A stretch of DNA of 26,539 nucleotides from CAZJGF01 sp964545665 (GTDB lineage Bacteria > Chloroflexota > Dehalococcoidia > GIF9 > AB-539-J10), in assembly GCA_964545665.1 (NCBI GenBank), contig CAZJGF010000005.1, forward strand, positions 1 through 26,539. The letters run 5' to 3'. This document shows, piece by piece, positions 22,799-26,539 of the stretch. A program made the translations under genes and the position numbers. The number at the start of each line of letters is the position of its first letter. The first letter of the stretch is position 1. The notes below the pieces were generated by a model. It was not told the DNA's origin. It worked only from the letters and a program-made list of their open reading frames with translations, and made no database searches.

Positions 22799-23449
22799 AT
22801 GGAGGAACTAAGAGAAGAAGTAGGTCATATGCCGCGGATAGGTGAGCCAGCGCCAGCTTTTGAAGCAGTAACTACTCACGGAGTGCTTAAGCTGGAAGAT
22901 TTTAAGGGGAGCTGGCTCATCCTGTTTTCCCACCCGGCGGATTTCACCCCGGTGTGCACCACTGAGTTCATGGCTTTCGCTGAAATCTTTCCAGAACTAC
23001 AAAAGCGTGGCGTAGAGCTTCTCGGCCTAAGCGTTGACAGCGTTTCCTCACACATCGCTTGGGTGCGCAATGTAGAGGAGAAAACTAAGGTAAAGATACC
23101 CTTCCCAATTATCGCTGACCTTAACAAGGAGGTTTCTCTCGCCTATGGTATGATTCACCCCGGTCAGAGCAAGACTGAGACTGTCAGGTGCGTGTTCGTC
23201 ATAGACCCGAACCAGATTATCAGGACGATACTTTATTACCCGCTGACCACCGGCAGGAATATGGATGAAATACTGAGAATAGTAGACGCCCTGCAAACGA
23301 CGGACAAGAATGCCGTAGCTACTCCGGCTAACTGGAGACCGGGTGATATGGTAGTGGTGCCGCCACCAAAGACACAGGAAGCAGCCGAGGAGAGGGTCAA
23401 GCAAGGATACGAGTGCGTAGATTGGTATCTCTGTAGAAAGAAGCTGTAG
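22799..23449 (+). CDS. Peroxiredoxin, archaeal-type Prx6 group
   Basis: The 216-residue protein has the peroxidatic motif ADFTPVCTTE (C53) and two C-terminal cysteines, C206 and C212, in YECVDWYLCRKKL. This three-cysteine layout closely resembles the archaeal peroxiredoxins of the Prx6 group, such as that of Aeropyrum (C50, C207, C213). It reduces peroxides using thiols and forms large rings in relatives. A GTG 14 codons upstream is also in frame, but the ATG at 22799 has the better ribosome binding site. It follows superoxide reductase, whose product it can remove. Confidence 0.94.
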   Translation: MEELREEVGHMPRIGEPAPAFEAVTTHGVLKLEDFKGSWLILFSHPADFTPVCTTEFMAFAEIFPELQKRGVELLGLSVDSVSSHIAWVRNVEEKTKVKIPFPIIADLNKEVSLAYGMIHPGQSKTETVRCVFVIDPNQIIRTILYYPLTTGRNMDEILRIVDALQTTDKNAVATPANWRPGDMVVVPPPKTQEAAEERVKQGYECVDWYLCRKKL

Positions 23450-23468
23450 ATAAAAATAGGAGGCGAAC

Positions 23469-23702
23469 ATGGCCTGTATTAGCCCTGATGGAAAACCTAC
23501 CGAGTCAGGCACCAAGATGCTTCGCGCTCTCAAGCCAGGGCCCAGCTCAGCTGAAGAAATCGCCAGAAATGCTGGACTGCCACTTTTCCGAGTGAGAAGT
23601 GGGCTCCGAGAACTAGCTCAGGCTGGTCTAGCCATCGAGAAGGGTGAGAAGTACGAGTTATCATCTGAAGGAGCCGAACTTCTAGGTACCGTGTCTACTT
23701 AG
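23469..23702 (+). CDS. Small winged-helix DNA-binding protein
   Basis: The 77-residue protein is almost entirely one winged helix: helices around SAEEIARNAGLPLFRVRSGLRELAQAG, then the wing AIEKGEKYELSSEGAELL. No effector domain is present, and no metal-binding cysteine pair is seen beyond C3. It is the last gene of the island, 19 bases after the peroxiredoxin, with AGGAGGCG before the ATG. It could regulate the island, but no target site is recognised. Confidence 0.75.
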   Translation: MACISPDGKPTESGTKMLRALKPGPSSAEEIARNAGLPLFRVRSGLRELAQAGLAIEKGEKYELSSEGAELLGTVST

Positions 23703-23740
23703 TTGGCAAGAATAGGCTATCACAGTTGACCACAAAACTC

Positions 23741-23785
23741 CTCATAATCCTCCCTCCCCTAGTGGGAGGGAGGTAGAGGGATGAG
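23741..23785. repeat. Inverted repeat, possible REP-like element
   Basis: CCTCCCTCCC (23749-23758) and GGGAGGGAGG (23764-23773) form a perfect 10-bp stem around CTAGT, and outer arms CTCAT (23741-23745) and ATGAG (23781-23785) extend it. No T-run follows, so it is not a standard terminator. A degenerate repeat of its left arm follows near 23803. The form is typical of dispersed intergenic palindromic repeats; copy number in the genome is unknown. Confidence 0.6.
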
Positions 23786-23937
23786 AAAATTCACCCCCAC
23801 TTTAATCCTCTCCCACTAAGGGATAGGAACTTCATAAGAATCTATGGAGGATACCATATTAGCTTGTGCTAGCCTTGTCCGAGGCCATACGTGGCCTTGT
23901 CGTGTGGCTTGTTTAGCCCAGAGGCGCAGGCCATAAA

Positions 23938-24093
23938 ATGGGCTCACCCAATGCAGCATTAAAAGAGAAAGAGGAGCGAGCCCAGGCAGATGGAGTACCT
24001 AGCAAGGGTGAAATTGCCAAAGTTCAGGACTCTGTGTTCCTTCCACCCTTGGTTGAGGAAGAGTATGACTGGGAGTTATGGGTAGAGATATAG
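23938..24093 (+). CDS. Doubtful 51-residue ORF
   Basis: An ATG at 23938 opens a 51-codon frame with a charged N-terminal half (KEKEERAQADG) and an acidic, aromatic C-terminal end (LVEEEYDWELWVEI). No ribosome binding site precedes it. The composition looks more protein-like than random, so it may be the tail of a decayed gene. I do not recognise it. Confidence 0.22.
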   Translation: MGSPNAALKEKEERAQADGVPSKGEIAKVQDSVFLPPLVEEEYDWELWVEI

Positions 24094-24101
24094 AAGTAGC
24101 C

Positions 24102-24575
24102 TTACACCCTTGGGTGTGAGGAAACTTGTTTAGCATAGTCTGTTTTGCCTTTACTAGAAGGATTTTTGGCTCCCTTTTCAACCCTGCTAACAACATGATT
24201 AACAATCACATCTAAGGGAGTACCCGGGCCATAGTTGCCGGTGACTCCCATTTTTTCCAAGACAGGTATATCCTGTGGCGGTATTAGTCCGCCCGCGACT
24301 ACAGAAATATTACCTGCCTTGTGTTTCTTAAGTGCTGCCATTACATCAGCAGCTATATACCGCATGCTACCGGTGTGGTCACTTAAAGCTATAACGTGGG
24401 CACTCTCCTCTATTGCAGTCTTGACCACTGCTTCGGGTGTTTGATACCTGCCCGTATAAACCACCTCCATGCCCTTATCCCTAAAGGCTTGCATTAAGGC
24501 GTAGATGCCCCTTTCATGGATGTCACACCCCACCTTGCCTATGACAATACGTATTGGCTTCTTAGAACTCGCCAT
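24102..24575 (-). CDS. B12-binding subunit of an acyl-CoA mutase
   Basis: The 157-residue protein is a stand-alone cobalamin-binding domain of the methylmalonyl-CoA mutase family, with the lower-ligand motif DIHERG (D18, H20, G23), ALSDHTGS and AGGLIPPQDIPVLEKMG. About 25 residues beyond the usual domain end form a basic tail. It follows the large subunit gene by 6 bases, so the two should form one enzyme. The stop codon lies in a short inverted repeat (CTTACACCC / GGGTGTGAG) that may help end transcription. Methylmalonyl-CoA specificity should not be assumed, as the large subunit is unusual. Confidence 0.93.
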   Translation of the reverse strand: MASSKKPIRIVIGKVGCDIHERGIYALMQAFRDKGMEVVYTGRYQTPEAVVKTAIEESAHVIALSDHTGSMRYIAADVMAALKKHKAGNISVVAGGLIPPQDIPVLEKMGVTGNYGPGTPLDVIVNHVVSRVEKGAKNPSSKGKTDYAKQVSSHPRV

Positions 24576-24581
24576 CGCTAA

Positions 24582-26288
24582 TTACCTGCCAACCAATTCA
24601 TTTATGAAAGCCGGCTCACTTATTACAGCTAATGGGTCATAGTCATAGTTGTAAGCCATCCGTATCGTCCCGACTACTTCGCCTATAGTTGCGCTTGCCT
24701 TAGCGGCTTCAATGACCGGACGCACCACATTCCTACCTTCCCTGGTCGCTTGATAGAGCTCTTTCAAAGTGTCCCCTGTCCTTCGCTGGTCACGTTTCTC
24801 TCTAAGTTGCCTGATAGCACGTATTACGCGGAGCCTCGCCTGTTTAGAAGGCACCTTGTAGGTGGTACCCCTAACGGCCTTATTTATTGGTCCCTCTTCT
24901 CCTCGAAAGGCATTCACGCCTACTATAAGCCTTTCCCCTATGCTCTGCTCTCGTTGTACCTTTAACCTGCTAGCCTCCGCCTGCTGTTTTAACCACCCTG
25001 ATTCAAGGCACTCCCACATGCCACCCCTCCCATCTATTTCCTCAAGCAATTCATACGCCTTTTCTTCGATTCTACTGGTGAGCCACTCAACGTAATAAGA
25101 GCCACCCAATGGGTCAACAGTCAGGGGAACATTTGCCTCATGAGTAATAATATGCTGGGTATCAAGATTAAACATCCGTGCTTCATAGGAAGGTAAGCCA
25201 ACAGCTTCATCAATACTTGAGGCATCAAGAGAATTTACCCCACCTAATATGCAACTCAGTATCTGTAAGGTAACCCTGGCTGCGTTATTCAACGGTTTTT
25301 GAGCTTGCAAAGAGAGCCCTGATGTTCTAATACCAATGCGCAAACTCATAGCCCGGGGTGTGGTTGCCCCTAACCTCTCCTTAGCTATTTTTGCCCACAT
25401 TTTTCTTGCCGCTCGAAATTTGGCTATCGTCTCAAAGAAGTCTGATTCAGCATCCATGGAGAATACCGTTCCCCCAAAGTCATCAAGCTTGAATCCTCGC
25501 TGTTTAATCATATCTCCATAGACTGCTATGGCAACACCTAAAACCTCAGCTACTTCCTGAAAAACGTTCATTCCCATCTGCTGCGGGTCAACCCCATTAG
25601 GAGCAAACGCATACCATTTGGGCGTGTTTTTGACACCAAACTCCAATAAGTCTTCACAAACCCTTCGATTTATCTCGGTAGGAAAGTCAGGGGATTCATA
25701 AACAAGCCTGGCTCGTATAGGGTCATTTATGGCGTTACCACGAAGGTTAGCTATGTTTAGCCCCCGTTTTTCCATCATAGCTACGAGTAGACTATAAAAG
25801 AATAGCGGACTGGAGATTGAAGAATGGGCAAGCTCATAATCAATATTTTCTAGTGGGAGTCCATCAAGCATCGTCTCGTAAGTTTCCAATGAATAGGTTG
25901 AGCAGCCGCCACATAACATACTATTCCAGGACGAGGGATGGTCTGGGTCTATCCCACTTTGTATAGGCAAATCAGCCAGCAGGCGAAGCGCCGTCTGGCC
26001 GGCGGCAATATACTGCCTAAAAGCTTCATTTGTCTCTTCAAGCGTGGTGTAACTGACTATAAAAGACTTCAACCATAGCTTATTCCGATACATTTCCTGG
26101 TATATACCTCTGGTATAAGGATAGTCACCGGGATTGCCTAAGTCTTGCTCATAGTCCAGATGTTTTATGTCTTCCGGGGTATATACTGCTTTAACCGGTA
26201 TTCCACTCTGCGTCTCAGTGCGAACCAAGCCACCATAGGAGCGGTCAAAAGGTACACTTTCTGTTTTGGCAACACCGCTTGCATCCAT
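24582..26288 (-). CDS. Divergent B12-dependent acyl-CoA mutase, large subunit
   Basis: The 568-residue protein is a methylmalonyl-CoA mutase-family TIM-barrel subunit: YTRGIYQEMY (58-67), ADLPIQSGIDPDHP (105-118), FFETIAKFRAARKMWAKI and DPLGGSYYVEWLT are clear. Segments that carry active-site residues differ. Where typical mutases have RQYAGF, this one has SFIVSY (75-80). Where they have the SGYH histidine, it has NGVD (D234). HTNSYDEA reads DASSIDEA. The catalytic Tyr and His equivalents are thus missing, suggesting another acyl-CoA substrate or altered chemistry. The B12 domain is on the separate downstream subunit. GGGGAGG lies nine bases before the ATG. Annotating this as plain methylmalonyl-CoA mutase would be unsafe. 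Confidence 0.9.
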   Translation of the reverse strand: MDASGVAKTESVPFDRSYGGLVRTETQSGIPVKAVYTPEDIKHLDYEQDLGNPGDYPYTRGIYQEMYRNKLWLKSFIVSYTTLEETNEAFRQYIAAGQTALRLLADLPIQSGIDPDHPSSWNSMLCGGCSTYSLETYETMLDGLPLENIDYELAHSSISSPLFFYSLLVAMMEKRGLNIANLRGNAINDPIRARLVYESPDFPTEINRRVCEDLLEFGVKNTPKWYAFAPNGVDPQQMGMNVFQEVAEVLGVAIAVYGDMIKQRGFKLDDFGGTVFSMDAESDFFETIAKFRAARKMWAKIAKERLGATTPRAMSLRIGIRTSGLSLQAQKPLNNAARVTLQILSCILGGVNSLDASSIDEAVGLPSYEARMFNLDTQHIITHEANVPLTVDPLGGSYYVEWLTSRIEEKAYELLEEIDGRGGMWECLESGWLKQQAEASRLKVQREQSIGERLIVGVNAFRGEEGPINKAVRGTTYKVPSKQARLRVIRAIRQLREKRDQRRTGDTLKELYQATREGRNVVRPVIEAAKASATIGEVVGTIRMAYNYDYDPLAVISEPAFINELVGR

Positions 26289-26421
26289 TGTTCAAGACCT
26301 CCCCAATCAAACTATCAGCTAACAGCAAAATTTACACCAAGATAGTCTATACGATGTATTGAGTAATTTAAAGATCGCGGTTTGTGTTAATTGGTTGGGA
26401 ACAAAAAACTGCTGAAGTTGA

Positions 26422-26458
26422 TAGGTTAGTTAGTGCTCAACAAGGTTTGCTAGGTTAG
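26422..26458. repeat. Direct repeats in the divergent intergenic region
   Basis: TAGGTTAG occurs at 26422-26429 and 26451-26458, each followed within a few bases by GCTC and a short A-rich run. They sit in the 250-base gap between the mutase and the gene to the right, about 30-65 bases upstream of the plus-strand -35 region. A regulator-binding role is possible but unsupported. Confidence 0.35.
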
Positions 26459-26486
26459 ATAAGCTCTCAAATTGATAAGGTCGCAA

Positions 26487-26515
26487 GTTCAGTTTAATTT
26501 GTCTCATGGTATAAT
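26487..26515 (+). promoter_or_regulatory. Extended -10 promoter for a gene beyond the right edge
   Basis: TATAAT (26510-26515) is preceded by TGG, giving an extended -10 (TGnTATAAT); the -35 region (TTCAGT near 26488) is weak. A GGAGG ribosome binding site stands at 26533-26537, at the very end of the window, so a plus-strand gene should start within a few bases past 26539. The leader would be only about 20-25 bases. Confidence 0.7.
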
Positions 26516-26539
26516 TACGAAAATCTACTGAGGAGGTTA

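Larger units (their letters stand above)
23703..24101. other. Gap between the stress island and the mutase genes
   Basis: About 0.4 kb between convergent gene blocks. It holds a long imperfect inverted repeat (23741-23785), a partial second copy of its core (near 23803-23828, AATCCTCTCCCAC...), a short hairpin (23882-23897, AGGCCA-TACG-TGGCCT) and a doubtful 51-codon ORF. No promoter or intrinsic terminator with a clear T-run was found. Confidence 0.6.

Noticed and set aside
23749..23773. Intrinsic terminator after the winged-helix gene
   Set aside because: The stem is strong but no T-run follows on either strand.
1..26539. tRNA genes, rRNA genes and CRISPR arrays
   Set aside because: No T-loop and acceptor combination, rRNA segment or regularly spaced direct repeat array was found on reading both strands; this was by eye only.

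Overview
The window looks like a chromosomal segment of an anaerobic bacterium, most likely a Chloroflexota member close to Dehalococcoidia. This is inferred from gene content and was not tested by any search. Pointers are a B12-dependent class II ribonucleotide reductase, a division cluster reduced to mraZ-rsmH-ftsA-ftsZ with no peptidoglycan genes, a two-subunit B12 acyl-CoA mutase, and a large block of anaerobe-type oxygen and superoxide defence genes. No tRNA, rRNA, insertion sequence, prophage gene or CRISPR array was seen.

Layout. (1) 1-224 has no gene but can fold into a multi-helix structure followed by a U-rich tail, a possible small RNA. (2) 225-6101, minus strand, reads as one operon: nrdR, an XRE-type repressor, an ImmA/IrrE-type metallopeptidase, nrdJ, and a GAF/nuclease-like/phosphoribosyltransferase fusion. 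A good NrdR box lies between the -35 and -10 of the nrdR promoter. (3) 6216-9951, minus strand, is mraZ-rsmH-ftsA-ftsZ, starting at a promoter with MraZ-box repeats just downstream and ending in a strong hairpin terminator. (4) 10137-14286, plus strand, is divergent housekeeping: trmD, rplS, priA and a flavodoxin-fold reductase. (5) 14289-23702, plus strand, is a stress island opened by a consensus promoter, a leader with a tiny ORF and a terminator-like hairpin: hsp20, a glutaredoxin-like protein, a thioredoxin-reductase-like flavoprotein, two ferritin-like diiron proteins, sufC, a sufB/sufD-type gene, a flavin reductase-rubredoxin fusion, a DUF438-type PAS protein, a flavodiiron protein, a frameshifted superoxide reductase remnant, a DsrE-like protein, an intact superoxide reductase, a peroxiredoxin and a small winged-helix protein. 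(6) 23703-24093 is a 0.4-kb gap with inverted repeats and a doubtful 51-codon ORF. (7) 24102-26288, minus strand, encodes a divergent B12 mutase large subunit and its separate B12-binding subunit. The right edge carries a plus-strand promoter and ribosome binding site for a gene just outside.

How the genes work together. The island can cover a whole anaerobic detoxification route: superoxide to peroxide by superoxide reductase, peroxide removal by peroxiredoxin and rubrerythrin-like proteins, O2 or NO reduction by the flavodiiron protein fed by the rubredoxin fusion, thiol repair by the glutaredoxin/flavoprotein pair, Fe-S assembly by SufC with its scaffold, and protein rescue by Hsp20. The nrd operon places dNTP synthesis and purine salvage beside a repressor/protease pair of the kind used as damage-responsive switches. 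That link is an inference.
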